The translations under genes were made by a program, and so were the position numbers. The notes under the pieces were generated by a model, which worked only from the letters and a program-made list of their open reading frames with translations, was not told where the DNA came from and ran no database searches. Below are positions 1-8,090 of a stretch of DNA of 64,000 bases, piece by piece; positions within the stretch are counted from its first letter, which is position 1, and every line of letters starts with the position of its first letter. Source of the stretch: Ovoidimarina sediminis (lineage in GTDB: Bacteria > Pseudomonadota > Alphaproteobacteria > Rhodobacterales > Rhodobacteraceae); the NCBI RefSeq assembly GCF_032586175.1, contig NZ_JAWHTE010000018.1:1-64000 (forward strand). Direction: 5' to 3'.

Positions 1-96
1 TTTGGGGTCTATTTTTTTACGCTTGCGCCGGCCGCAATTTGCACCCCAACTTTTTGTGGTTTTGGTCGCCACCCTGGGGGTCGCCCCGACCGATGC

Positions 97-139
97 GGGG
101 CTCCGCCCCGCACCCCGGAGTATTTTCACCAAAATGAAG
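97..139. repeat. Intergenic GC-rich hairpin repeat, copy 1
   Basis: A 43-bp element that begins with the hairpin GGGGC-TCC-GCCCC and ends in CCAAAATGAAG. It matches the element at 56287-56329 at 40 of 43 positions, in the same orientation. It lies downstream of the minus-strand rsmD region. The hairpin followed by a T-containing stretch (TATTTT) looks terminator-like on the plus strand. Similar elements are common between genes in Rhodobacterales (from memory, not searched here). Confidence 0.75.
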
Positions 140-156
140 GGCAGCTTGCCACGATC

Positions 157-342
157 TCACCTTGGAATGGGATCCTCCTCGCCTTGCGCCCGGCGCCACT
201 GAATGAGGAGTTCCGGCACGCCACAACGATGCGCGACGATATCGCCCATCAGAAGCGGCGGGTGTCGGCGCGGGTTCTCTGCGTGATCGCGCATTGTGTC
301 GGCGTCGTCCCAGAAGCCCGGGACAAGCGTGCTCTCGGCCAT
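157..342 (-). CDS. Hypothetical small protein (61 aa)
   Basis: Not recognised. The reading frame starts 32 bp after the rsmD stop, with an AGGA Shine-Dalgarno sequence 7 nt before the ATG, which suggests co-transcription with rsmD. The product is short and charged, with no signal peptide or membrane segment. Residues 30-53 (LLMGDIVAHRCGVPELLIQW and what follows) could form an amphipathic fold. With no family assignment and such a short length, this may be a chance ORF. The SD spacing and operon position are the main support. Confidence 0.4.
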   Translation of the reverse strand: MAESTLVPGFWDDADTMRDHAENPRRHPPLLMGDIVAHRCGVPELLIQWRRAQGEEDPIPR

Positions 343-374
343 GGGTGAATCCTAGCGCGGATTTTCGGCGCCTG

Positions 375-935
375 CTACGCGCGGCGGAGAAAAGTGATGT
401 GCGTGCCACCGTATTGGCGGTGATCCGCCGTGACGAAACCAGGGGGCGCAGGCATTTCCGCCTCTTCCTCCCAGACGATCAGTGCATCCCTGCCGATCCA
501 CCCCGCCTCAAGCGTGGAGGTCAGTGCCCGTGATCCGAGCCCCCTGCCATAGGGCGGATCGAGGAAGACGAGTGTCGCCGGACCGGCAGGTGCCGCGAAG
601 AGCCGGGTCGCATCATGGCGGACAAGGCTGGCACGATCTCCGGCCCGGGTGCGCGCGATGTTTTCGGCAATCAGCCTTTGGGCCGGCCGGCCGCTTTCCA
701 CAAAATCGGCATGTTCCGCCCCGCGGCTCAGGGCTTCGAGACCAAGCGCACCGGTTCCAGCGAAGAGATCGAGGACGCGCGCACCCGGTACCGGGTCGCC
801 GAACCCGCCATGCTCCAGCGTCGAGAACAGGCTCTCGCGCACCCGATCGGATGTTGGCCGGAGATGTGCCGCGGGATCTCCCTTGCCCAGGCCGGCAAGT
901 GCAAGCCCGCGCCATTCTCCGCCAACGATCCTCAC
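375..935 (-). CDS. rsmD: 16S rRNA (guanine966-N2)-methyltransferase RsmD
   Basis: Transfers a methyl group from SAM to N2 of G966 of 16S rRNA in the 30S subunit. The 186-aa protein has the family hallmarks: an N-terminal MRIVGG start, RPTSDRVRESLF at 26-37, the SAM-binding motif LDLFAGTGALG at 55-65 and the catalytic DPPY at 126-129. Its length is normal for the family. The start codon overlaps the stop of the upstream flavoprotein gene by 4 bp (ATGA), so the two are probably translationally coupled. Confidence 0.95.
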   Translation of the reverse strand: MRIVGGEWRGLALAGLGKGDPAAHLRPTSDRVRESLFSTLEHGGFGDPVPGARVLDLFAGTGALGLEALSRGAEHADFVESGRPAQRLIAENIARTRAGDRASLVRHDATRLFAAPAGPATLVFLDPPYGRGLGSRALTSTLEAGWIGRDALIVWEEEAEMPAPPGFVTADHRQYGGTHITFLRRA

Positions 936-2146
936 GGGTTGAGAAGTGCCTTCAGATCGGTGGCTGGATCGCCGATTTTCGCCGGATCGGGGCTCTTTCC
1001 GGCCTCGATCAGCCGCTTGCCCACCATATAGGCGCGCGGGTCATTCATCGCGTCGACCGCAAGAAGCTTCCCCCCTGCATAGTACCAGTGACTCACCGCA
1101 CCGTCCCGGTCGCCCGGGCGTACCGCCACGTGGTCATGGCCTGCGCCAAGCCCGGCGATCTGGAGTTTCACGTCATACTGATCCGACCAGAACCAGGGAT
1201 GCGGATCGTATCCCTTGCCCGCGCCCAGCATGTTTTCGGCCACGCATTCCGCCTGGTCGATGGCGTTCTGGACGCTTTCAAGCCGCATCTGTACGCCGCG
1301 CCAGGGGAAGGACGCGCAATCGCCGGCGGCCCAGATGGCCGGGTCGGATGTCCGGCCTTCGGTATCGACCGCGATGCCATTCTCAAGGGTCAGCCCGGCG
1401 GTCTCGGCCAGCCGTGTGTCGGGCAGGATGCCGATTCCGACGATCACCAGATCCGCGGGAAGCTTCGTTCCGTCCGACAGGATCGCACCTGTGACACGGT
1501 CTTCCCCCGTAAGTCGCTCAAGCCCCATACCTTCGATGATCCGCACGCCCTGGGCCGTGTGCAGCGCCCGAAAGTAATCCGATGTCGCTTCCGCCGCCAC
1601 GCGTTGCAGGATACGGGGCGCCATCTCGACAAGTGTGACATCCATGCCCCGCTGGCGCGCCACCGCGGCCGCTTCCAGCCCGATATAGCCGCCTCCGACG
1701 ATCAGGGCTTGTGCCCCTTCGCGGACGGCCGGGGCCATAGTGTCGATATCGGCAAGCGTGCGAACGACATGGACGCCGGGCAGGACGCCCCCGATCGTGG
1801 CCGGAAGAGCCCGTGGGCGGGACCCCGTGGTCAGCGCAAGCTGATCGTAGGACAGCACGGCGCCTGAGGCGAGCGTCACGGTCTTCGCGTCCCGGTCGAT
1901 GCCGGTCGCCGGATCGCCCGTCAGAAGCGTGATGCCTTCCTCGGCATAATAGCTTTCGGGGCGCAGGTAGAGGCGTTCGACCTCCATCTCTCCCAGCAAG
2001 TATTTCTTCGACAGGGGCGGTCGCTGATAAGGCGGCACCGGTTCGTCGCAAACAAGCGTCACCGCGCCGTCAAACCCAAGCGCCCGCAATTTCGCGACCA
2101 GCGAGGCGCCGGCCTGTCCGCCGCCCACGACGACTATCCCGCCCAT
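932..2146 (-). CDS. FAD/NAD(P)H-dependent ferredoxin reductase-like oxidoreductase
   Basis: A 404-aa flavoprotein of the rhodocoxin/putidaredoxin reductase type, expected to pass electrons from NAD(P)H to a 2Fe-2S ferredoxin. It has an N-terminal FAD-binding GGGQAG at 8-13, the PPYQRPPLSKKYL signature at 38-50, a second dinucleotide fold GGGYIGLE at 151-158 and the FAD-contacting AAGDCASF at 273-280. A reductase-type C-terminal domain follows. No ferredoxin or P450 gene is adjacent, so the partner is unknown. A strong AAGGAAGGG ribosome-binding site precedes the ATG. The gene is divergent from the peroxiredoxins, so a shared redox-stress role is possible but unproven. Confidence 0.9.
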   Translation of the reverse strand: MGGIVVVGGGQAGASLVAKLRALGFDGAVTLVCDEPVPPYQRPPLSKKYLLGEMEVERLYLRPESYYAEEGITLLTGDPATGIDRDAKTVTLASGAVLSYDQLALTTGSRPRALPATIGGVLPGVHVVRTLADIDTMAPAVREGAQALIVGGGYIGLEAAAVARQRGMDVTLVEMAPRILQRVAAEATSDYFRALHTAQGVRIIEGMGLERLTGEDRVTGAILSDGTKLPADLVIVGIGILPDTRLAETAGLTLENGIAVDTEGRTSDPAIWAAGDCASFPWRGVQMRLESVQNAIDQAECVAENMLGAGKGYDPHPWFWSDQYDVKLQIAGLGAGHDHVAVRPGDRDGAVSHWYYAGGKLLAVDAMNDPRAYMVGKRLIEAGKSPDPAKIGDPATDLKALLNP

Positions 2147-2233
2147 GCCGCCCTTCCTTTTCCGGTGGTCTGTTCCGAGGCCGGACCCTATATGCCGGGG
2201 GAACGGAAACGCAATCGCTTGGGAGGCGAAATC

Positions 2234-2725
2234 ATGACAATCGAGGTGGGGACACCCTTGCCCGCGGCGACGCTGGTGCGGCTTGGCGATGACGGGCCGG
2301 AGGCGATCGATACCCGCGACTATGTGGCGGGGCGGAAAGTCGTTCTCTTCGGGTTGCCCGGGGCGTTTTCGGGAACCTGCTCGACATCACATGTCCCAAG
2401 TTTCATGCGTACCGCGGAGGCGTTTCGCGAAAAAGGTATAGACGAAATCATCTGCGTCAGCGTCAACGACGCCTTCGTGATGAAGGCATGGGGCGAGGCG
2501 ACCGGCGCGACGGCGGCAGGGCTGACGTTTCTTGCTGATGCCGATGCTTCGCTCACAAAGGCGCTTGGCATGGAATTCAGCGTTCCGGTGCTTGGTTTCT
2601 ACGATAGATCGAATCGCTACGCCCTCGTGCTCGACGACGGAATTGTGACGGTCGCCAATGTCGACGAGCCCAACACCTGCAACCTCTCCACCGGTGAGAG
2701 CCTTCTCGAGGCGATGGCGATATGA
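2234..2725 (+). CDS. Peroxiredoxin, Prx5 family (first of tandem pair)
   Basis: A thiol peroxidase that reduces H2O2 and organic hydroperoxides. The 163-aa protein has the AhpC/TSA-redoxin fold with the active-site segment GLPGAFSGTCSTSHVPSF and the peroxidatic Cys at residue 49. The canonical PxxxTxxC motif carries Ser in place of Thr. Two more cysteines (in DEIICVSVND and NTCNLSTG) could act in resolution. The start at 2234 was chosen because GGGAGG lies just upstream; an in-frame ATG at 2165 would add a non-homologous tail. It overlaps the next gene by 4 bp. Confidence 0.92.
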   Translation: MTIEVGTPLPAATLVRLGDDGPEAIDTRDYVAGRKVVLFGLPGAFSGTCSTSHVPSFMRTAEAFREKGIDEIICVSVNDAFVMKAWGEATGATAAGLTFLADADASLTKALGMEFSVPVLGFYDRSNRYALVLDDGIVTVANVDEPNTCNLSTGESLLEAMAI

Positions 2726-3219
2726 TCGCGGTTGGGGATAGAGTGCCGTCGGGAACGCTTCGCTGGAAAGACGGCGAGGGTGGGGTTCACGCGCAGGACA
2801 TCACCGAACGATGCGCGGGCCGTACGGTTGTGCTCTTCGGGTTGCCGGGCGCCTTCACGCCGACATGCGACGGCGCGCATCTGCCCGGGTTCATCCGCGT
2901 GGCGGATGACCTCAGGGGCGCTGGCGTGGACGAGATCATCTGCCTCAGCGTGAACGATGTGCATGTGATGAAGCTTTGGGGTGAACAGAGCGGGGCGGAG
3001 GATGCCGGTATCGCGATGCTGGCCGACGGCGATGGCAGCCTCGCGCGGGCCATGGGCCTCGCCTGGTCAAACGCCGATGTCGGGTTTCACGACCGTTCGC
3101 GCCGCTATGCCATGCTTCTCGTCGATGGCGTCGTGAAGGTGATGCACCTGGACGAGCTTGGCGTCTGTGCCGTGTCCACCGGCGAGGCAATGCTTGAAGA
3201 CGTGAAATCCGCGCTCTGA
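2722..3219 (+). CDS. Peroxiredoxin, Prx5 family (second of tandem pair)
   Basis: A paralogue of the preceding gene, 165 aa, translationally coupled to it through an ATGA overlap. The active-site segment is the canonical PGAFTPTC with the peroxidatic Cys at 49. Shared blocks such as VVLFGLPGAF and DEIIC-SVND, followed by VMK-WGE, show that the pair arose by duplication. An extra Cys at residue 31 is not in the first copy. Likely cytosolic, since no signal peptide is present. Substrate preference cannot be read from the sequence. Confidence 0.92.
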   Translation: MIAVGDRVPSGTLRWKDGEGGVHAQDITERCAGRTVVLFGLPGAFTPTCDGAHLPGFIRVADDLRGAGVDEIICLSVNDVHVMKLWGEQSGAEDAGIAMLADGDGSLARAMGLAWSNADVGFHDRSRRYAMLLVDGVVKVMHLDELGVCAVSTGEAMLEDVKSAL

Positions 3220-3276
3220 CGCGGGTCCCTGCGGCGGGTTTCCATCGCCGCGGGGCTCTGGCACTCTCCACGCAGC

Positions 3277-4464
3277 ATGTTTCTGCCGTTTTTCGATCAG
3301 CTTCGCGCTCACCGCGTTCCCGTCTCGCTGCGCGAGTACCTTAGTTTTCTCGAAGCTCTGACGCGGGATATCGTGACTTATGACATCGACGGTTTCTATT
3401 ACCTCGCCCGCGCGGCGATGGCGAAGGACGAACGCGTGTTCGATCGGTTTGATCGTGCTTTCGCGGCTGCCTTCGAGGGGCTCGAAGCGATCAGCGCGGA
3501 AGACGTAATCGAGGCGATGGAGCTTCCCGAGGAGTGGCTTCGTAGGCTGACCGAAAAACATTTGAGCGAGGAAGAGAAAGCCGAGATCGAGGCGCTGGGC
3601 GGATTCGACAAGCTGATGGAGACGTTGCGCCAGCGACTCGAAGAACAGAAGGGCCGGCACCAGGGCGGTTCGAAGTGGATCGGAACGGGCGGCACCTCTC
3701 CCTTCGGGGCATATGGCTATAACCCCGAGGGGGTGCGGATCGGGCAGAATGAAAGTCGCCACCGGCGCGCCGTGAAAGTCTGGGATCGGCGAGAGTTCCG
3801 AAATTTCGACGATCAGGTCGAACTCGGTACCCGCAACATCAAGGTCGCGATGAAGCGGCTCCGGCGCTGGGCGCGTGACGGGGCGGAGGAGGAGCTTGAT
3901 CTCGACGGCACGATCCGCGCGACGGCGGAACACGGCTACCTCAACGTTCAGACCAGACCCGAGCGTCGGAATGCTGTGAAGGTCCTGCTTTTCCTTGATG
4001 TGGGCGGATCGATGGACCCGCATGTGAAGCTGGTGGAAGAGCTTTTTTCCGCCGCACGCGCCGAATTCCGGCATCTTGAGCATTTCTATTTCCACAACTG
4101 CCTCTACGAAGGCCTGTGGCGGGACAACCGGCGGCGCTGGAGCGAACAGACAGCGACGTTCGATGTACTGAACACCTATGGCCCCGACTGGAAGTGCATC
4201 TTTGTGGGCGACGCCTCGATGAGCCCCTACGAGATCGCCATGCCCGGCGGGGCGAACGAACACTGGAACCGCGAGGCCGGGGCGGTCTGGCTGCAGCGTG
4301 TTCGGGATCACTGGCCCCATCACCTCTGGATCAACCCGGTGCCGGAGCAATACTGGGATTACACCCAATCGATCGGGATGGTGCAACAGATCTTCGGGTC
4401 CGATGCCATGGTGCCGATGACACTCGATGGGCTCGACCGCGGCATGCGCTTTCTCGGGCGGTAG
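3277..4464 (+). CDS. CoxE-type VWA domain protein
   Basis: A 395-aa cytoplasmic protein of the CoxE-like VWA family. The N-terminal half is helical and charged. The C-terminal half is a VWA fold with the metal-site motif DVGGSMD at 241-247, where the first Ser of canonical DxSxS is Gly. Relatives act with MoxR AAA+ ATPases as metal-centre or protein-complex maturation factors, but no moxR gene is adjacent. The last residues read MTLDGLDRGMRFLGR, a conserved type of ending in this family. An M48 peptidase gene follows on the same strand. Confidence 0.85.
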   Translation: MFLPFFDQLRAHRVPVSLREYLSFLEALTRDIVTYDIDGFYYLARAAMAKDERVFDRFDRAFAAAFEGLEAISAEDVIEAMELPEEWLRRLTEKHLSEEEKAEIEALGGFDKLMETLRQRLEEQKGRHQGGSKWIGTGGTSPFGAYGYNPEGVRIGQNESRHRRAVKVWDRREFRNFDDQVELGTRNIKVAMKRLRRWARDGAEEELDLDGTIRATAEHGYLNVQTRPERRNAVKVLLFLDVGGSMDPHVKLVEELFSAARAEFRHLEHFYFHNCLYEGLWRDNRRRWSEQTATFDVLNTYGPDWKCIFVGDASMSPYEIAMPGGANEHWNREAGAVWLQRVRDHWPHHLWINPVPEQYWDYTQSIGMVQQIFGSDAMVPMTLDGLDRGMRFLGR

Positions 4465-4588
4465 CAGCCGTTCGCGGCCAAAAAAGGTGGATGACCCATC
4501 GCTTCGTTGGAAACCTGCGGGGGATTTTGTCCAGACGGAAGGGGCAGTGACGATTGCCTTGGCCCTGCCGGGGCCCCATATCCAGCCC

Positions 4589-5284
4589 ATGATCAAGTTC
4601 CTGCCGATTCTTCTTGCGGTGGCCTACGGGCTTGCGATGTACCGTTTCTCGGTATGGCGCACGTCTCGGGAGCTTGATGCACGCTCCACCGAACTGGCCG
4701 ACCCTAGGCTGAGGCGGATCTGCCAGGATCTTGCTGCGGCGCTCGATCTGCCAAGGGTCAAAGTACACATCTATGAGATCGACCCGGTAAACGGCCTGGC
4801 TGCGCCCGATGGGCGGATTTTCATTACGCGTGGTTTCTACCGCAAATACGCCAATGGCGAGGTCACGGCCGAAGAGATGGCAAGCGTCATCGCTCACGAG
4901 CTCGGGCATGTGGCGCTGGGGCATGCGCGAAAGCGGATGATCGACTTTTCAGGCCAGAACGCGCTTCGAACCGCGCTCGCGCTGATCCTGTCTCGGTTCA
5001 TCCCGTTCATCGGCCCATGGATCGCAAGCTTTCTGACGATGCTCCTCGCCGCAAGATTGAGCCGCGGGGACGAGTACGAGGCGGATGCCTATGCGGCGGC
5101 GCTGCTGACGAAAGCGGGAATCGGGACCGGGCCGCAGAAGTCGCTTTTTGGGAAACTCGAGGCGCTCACACAGTCACGATCCGGCACGGCACCCGCATGG
5201 TTGATGAGCCACCCCAAGACGGAAGAGCGGGTGCAGGCCATCGAAGCCCTTGAAAAGAAATGGTCTGTGGTCAGCGCAGAGTAA
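4589..5284 (+). CDS. M48 family metalloprotease
   Basis: A zinc metallopeptidase of 231 aa from the chosen start. An N-terminal hydrophobic segment (FLPILLAVAYGLAMY) anchors it to the inner membrane. The zinc site HELGH lies at 103-107, with a downstream ExxxD-type ligand in GDEYEADAYA. A hydrophobic stretch sits between them. A GTG at 4547 with GGAAGGGG just upstream is an alternative start that would add 14 residues. The ATG at 4589 gives the usual N-terminus for the family but lacks a clear SD. It may be co-transcribed with the VWA gene 124 bp upstream. Confidence 0.88.
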   Translation: MIKFLPILLAVAYGLAMYRFSVWRTSRELDARSTELADPRLRRICQDLAAALDLPRVKVHIYEIDPVNGLAAPDGRIFITRGFYRKYANGEVTAEEMASVIAHELGHVALGHARKRMIDFSGQNALRTALALILSRFIPFIGPWIASFLTMLLAARLSRGDEYEADAYAAALLTKAGIGTGPQKSLFGKLEALTQSRSGTAPAWLMSHPKTEERVQAIEALEKKWSVVSAE

Positions 5285-5432
5285 CTTTCGGCTATCCCGA
5301 AGCTTCGATTCACATTTTTTGCAGGTTTTGTTCGCGACCGTGAAACAGTTCGCAGATGGCGGACGGCGACTCAGTCATATTGGAAGCATACAAACCGGGG
5401 CGGATCGCGCCCACGACAAGGAGATTAAAAAA

Positions 5433-5609
5433 ATGACATCGATCCCCCGTTCAGTGACCACACCCATTTTCGCCCGCATGCGCCATCGTGCCGAAGCCCG
5501 GAGGGCCATGCAGGCCATCCAGGAGATGCCGCGTCAGGAACTCGATGATATCGGCCTGACACCGGAACAGGCCGCAGACGCGATGTTCCTCAGCCGGATC
5601 GTCTTCTGA
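5433..5609 (+). CDS. DUF1127 family small protein (58 aa)
   Basis: A 58-aa basic protein whose C-terminal half matches the DUF1127 pattern (RQELDDIGLTPEQ). Small DUF1127 proteins in alphaproteobacteria are linked to stress, phosphate and RNA-related phenotypes; the role of this one is unknown. AAGGAG lies 9 nt before the ATG at 5433, which is why the longer in-frame ORF starting at 5250 is rejected. A strong hairpin terminator at 5626-5648 follows immediately, so the gene is probably monocistronic. Confidence 0.85.
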   Translation: MTSIPRSVTTPIFARMRHRAEARRAMQAIQEMPRQELDDIGLTPEQAADAMFLSRIVF

Positions 5610-5625
5610 TCATGGTATGATGTGA

Positions 5626-5648
5626 TGCCGCCCGGGCGCCGGGCGGCA
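5626..5648. terminator. Hairpin terminator between DUF1127 gene and cvpA
   Basis: A perfect 10-bp stem (TGCCGCCCGG / CCGGGCGGCA) with a 3-nt loop lies between two convergent genes. There is no strong T-run on either side, but the position and stability suggest bidirectional termination. Confidence 0.65.
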
Positions 5649-5665
5649 CGGAAAGAGGCCCGACC

Positions 5666-6232
5666 TTACTGTCCGGTCGGTGCGCCGCAGTCGCCCACAA
5701 GTTCTTCATAGCGGGCGACGATCCAGCCCGGGGCTTCTTCGGGAATGTTATCGGCAACCGTATCCTGCAACTCGCCGAAGACCATGACGGTGCGGCTGTC
5801 GTCGACCGCTGCAATCGGATCGCCGATCAGCACCCGGTCGTAAATGATCAGCGCTACGACAACCAGAAGAACGCCGCGCAACACCCCGAAAAGAAACCCG
5901 AAAGCCTGGTCTATTCCGCTGACGCGCGATCGTTGCACGGCGCCCGAAAACAGCGGAATGAAAATCGCCAGAACGATAAGGCCGAGGACGAAAACGACTA
6001 CGAATGCCGAGATGATCGACAATTCGCAGCTGTCGGCCAGGACCTCGTTGATGACGGGGATTTCCTTTACAAGCGGCTCCGCCATGGGAGTGAGGAAGAA
6101 CGCCGCAACGGCAGCCGCAACCCAACCCAGGATTGCCAGAACCTCGCGCACGAAGCCTCGGGAATAGGCGAGGATCGCCGAAATCAGGATGACGGCCAGT
6201 ACAACGCCGTCGACAATGGTGAACCCATCCAT
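5666..6232 (-). CDS. cvpA: CvpA family membrane protein
   Basis: A 188-aa inner-membrane protein with about four hydrophobic segments, including residues 6-24, a segment beginning near 27, one near 70-92 and one near 105-125. It begins MDGFTIVDGVVLAVILISA and carries the typical AYSRGFVREVLAILGW segment of the CvpA/colicin V production family. In other bacteria CvpA is linked to envelope homeostasis and, in E. coli, to purF expression. Here purF is not adjacent; radA lies just upstream on the same strand, 21 bp away, so the two are probably co-transcribed. Confidence 0.88.
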   Translation of the reverse strand: MDGFTIVDGVVLAVILISAILAYSRGFVREVLAILGWVAAAVAAFFLTPMAEPLVKEIPVINEVLADSCELSIISAFVVVFVLGLIVLAIFIPLFSGAVQRSRVSGIDQAFGFLFGVLRGVLLVVVALIIYDRVLIGDPIAAVDDSRTVMVFGELQDTVADNIPEEAPGWIVARYEELVGDCGAPTGQ

Positions 6233-6253
6233 GTGCTCGCTCCGTTCGCGGGA

Positions 6254-7621
6254 TTAGCCCGCGCCGAATATGCCCCCTACGAGCGCCGGCAGGTCGGGTA
6301 TCTCTTGCACCCTGAGCCCTGTCGCCGACCCCGTTTTGCTTCGTTCCGGCAGAATGGCATGCGCGAAGCCGAGCTTCTGCGCCTCCTTCAGCCTGCTCTC
6401 GGTCTGCGTCACGGGACGCAGAGCCCCTGATAGACTTATTTCCCCGAAAACAACAGTCTCCGGGGGCAGGGCGGTGTCCTCGCGCGCCGAAAGTAGCGCC
6501 GCCGCCACAGCAAGATCGGCGCCCGGTTCGCTGATTCTCAGGCCGCCGGCGACGTTCAGATAGACGTCGAGACCGGTAAACGGGATGCCGCAGCGCGACT
6601 CGAGAACGGCAAGGATCATCGCAAGCCGCCCACCGTCCCAGCCCACGGTGGAACGTCGGGGTTGGCTGTGCGGCGTGGGAGCGACAAGGGCCTGGATCTC
6701 GCAAAGAAGTGGCCGCGTGCCCTCGATCCCGGCAAAGACGACCGATCCCGGCGCCTCGCTCTCGCGACCGCCGAGGAAAAGGGCGGAAGGGTTGGAGACT
6801 TCGCCAAGCCCTGTGCCCGTCATTTCGAAGACGCCGATCTCGTCAGCCGGGCCGAAGCGGTTCTTTACCGATCGCAGGATCCTGAACTGGTGCCCGCGCT
6901 CACCCTCGAAATAAAGCACGGTGTCTACCATGTGTTCGACGACACGGGGCCCGGCGATCTGGCCTTCCTTCGTAACATGGCCCACGAGGATGACGGAAAC
7001 GCCCTTGCGCTTGGCGTGTGCAACCAGCTCATGGGCCGCCGCCCGCACCTGGCTGACGGAGCCGGGGGCCGCCTCGACGCTGTCGAGCCACATGGTCTGG
7101 ATTGAATCGATGATTGCGAGATCCGGGGCCTCGGCGTCGAGCGTCGTGAGGATATCGCGCAGGCTCGTTTCGGCACCCAGCTGCACTGGCGCATCCTCAA
7201 GTTCAAGGCGGGCCGCGCGAAGGCGGATCTGCGCCGTCGCCTCTTCGCCGGAAATATACAAGACCTTCAAGCCCTGCTCGGCGAACTTCGCCGCGGCCTG
7301 CAGAAGAAGTGTCGACTTTCCGATCCCGGGATCGCCGCCCACCAGCGTGGCTGATGCGGGAACAAGGCCTCCGCCCAGCACGCGATCAAGCTCTGCGATC
7401 CCGCTTTCGGTGCGCGGGGGCGGGGCCTCTTCCGCCGAGAGGGCAGAAAGCTTGACGGTCCGACCACGCCGCGCGCCCACGGCCGCCTTGCCGTCAGGCC
7501 CCGCCGAAAGCGGCGTTTCCTCGGTTATGCTGTTCCAGGTTCCGCAGGCATCGCAGCGTCCCGACCACTTTGAGTGGACCGCGCCGCAAGCCGTGCATGC
7601 GAATGATGGAGATTTTCCCAT
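6254..7621 (-). CDS. radA: DNA repair protein RadA
   Basis: A RecA-like branch-migration helicase for recombinational repair. From the chosen ATG the protein has 455 aa, the usual size. It opens with a CxxC...CxxC zinc finger (CTACG and CDACG), then Walker A GDPGIGKST, the RadA signature KNRFG, and a Lon-protease-like C-terminal domain. A longer in-frame ORF reaches 7762 but would put 47 unrelated residues before the conserved MGKSPSFAC start. The 5' end overlaps the preceding small membrane ORF. Confidence 0.95.
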   Translation of the reverse strand: MGKSPSFACTACGAVHSKWSGRCDACGTWNSITEETPLSAGPDGKAAVGARRGRTVKLSALSAEEAPPPRTESGIAELDRVLGGGLVPASATLVGGDPGIGKSTLLLQAAAKFAEQGLKVLYISGEEATAQIRLRAARLELEDAPVQLGAETSLRDILTTLDAEAPDLAIIDSIQTMWLDSVEAAPGSVSQVRAAAHELVAHAKRKGVSVILVGHVTKEGQIAGPRVVEHMVDTVLYFEGERGHQFRILRSVKNRFGPADEIGVFEMTGTGLGEVSNPSALFLGGRESEAPGSVVFAGIEGTRPLLCEIQALVAPTPHSQPRRSTVGWDGGRLAMILAVLESRCGIPFTGLDVYLNVAGGLRISEPGADLAVAAALLSAREDTALPPETVVFGEISLSGALRPVTQTESRLKEAQKLGFAHAILPERSKTGSATGLRVQEIPDLPALVGGIFGAG

Positions 7622-7989
7622 GACGTGTCGTCTATCCCGCGCGCTTCGACCGGCGCAAGACCGTACAAGGGCGGGCGCTGCCATATCGTTGGCCAGTCCG
7701 CGAAATAGGCCGTGCTGGAGCCGGTGGTGCGGGCAAGTGTACAGGCGACAAGCCAGTACCAAAGCGAGCCGTAGGAAAGAACTCGGGTCGCCAAAAACAT
7801 CTCCATGCTGCCGTCATCGAGCCTGTCGACGGCCGAGATCGCGGCGCAGGTGTAGAGGGCGACCGTGACGTAGAGAAGGCGGTTGAAACTTCGCGACATG
7901 ACGGAGCGCCGGACGGAAACCCAAAGCACGGCAAGCGGCACGATGTAGATCAGGAATTTCTCGACATTGAGGGCGAACAGTATGGCCAT
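7525..7989 (-). CDS. Hypothetical membrane protein overlapping radA start
   Basis: Not recognised. A 154-aa frame with at least three hydrophobic segments (about residues 8-27, 36-52 and 70-86) and positively charged loops (SVRRSVMSRSFNR), as expected for an inner-membrane protein. It would overlap the first 97 bp of radA in another frame, and the tail from about residue 123 onward, the part inside radA, is not membrane-like. The SD is weak. The hydrophobic N-terminal two-thirds is good evidence for coding; the exact 3' end is less sure. It may be the first gene of a radA-cvpA transcript. Confidence 0.55.
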   Translation of the reverse strand: MAILFALNVEKFLIYIVPLAVLWVSVRRSVMSRSFNRLLYVTVALYTCAAISAVDRLDDGSMEMFLATRVLSYGSLWYWLVACTLARTTGSSTAYFADWPTIWQRPPLYGLAPVEARGIDDTSWENLHHSHARLAARSTQSGRDAAMPAEPGTA

Positions 7990-8090
7990 ATCGTCTCATT
8001 TTCTCGTCACCGCCCCGCGGCATAGAATGAGAGGACATGGTTAACAGGGGCTTAAGACGGCCTCGGTGACGGGGATTTTCGAGGTCGCTG

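Noticed and set aside
1..96. Left edge of the window
   Set aside because: No gene end or conserved feature could be recognised; short frames here look like chance.
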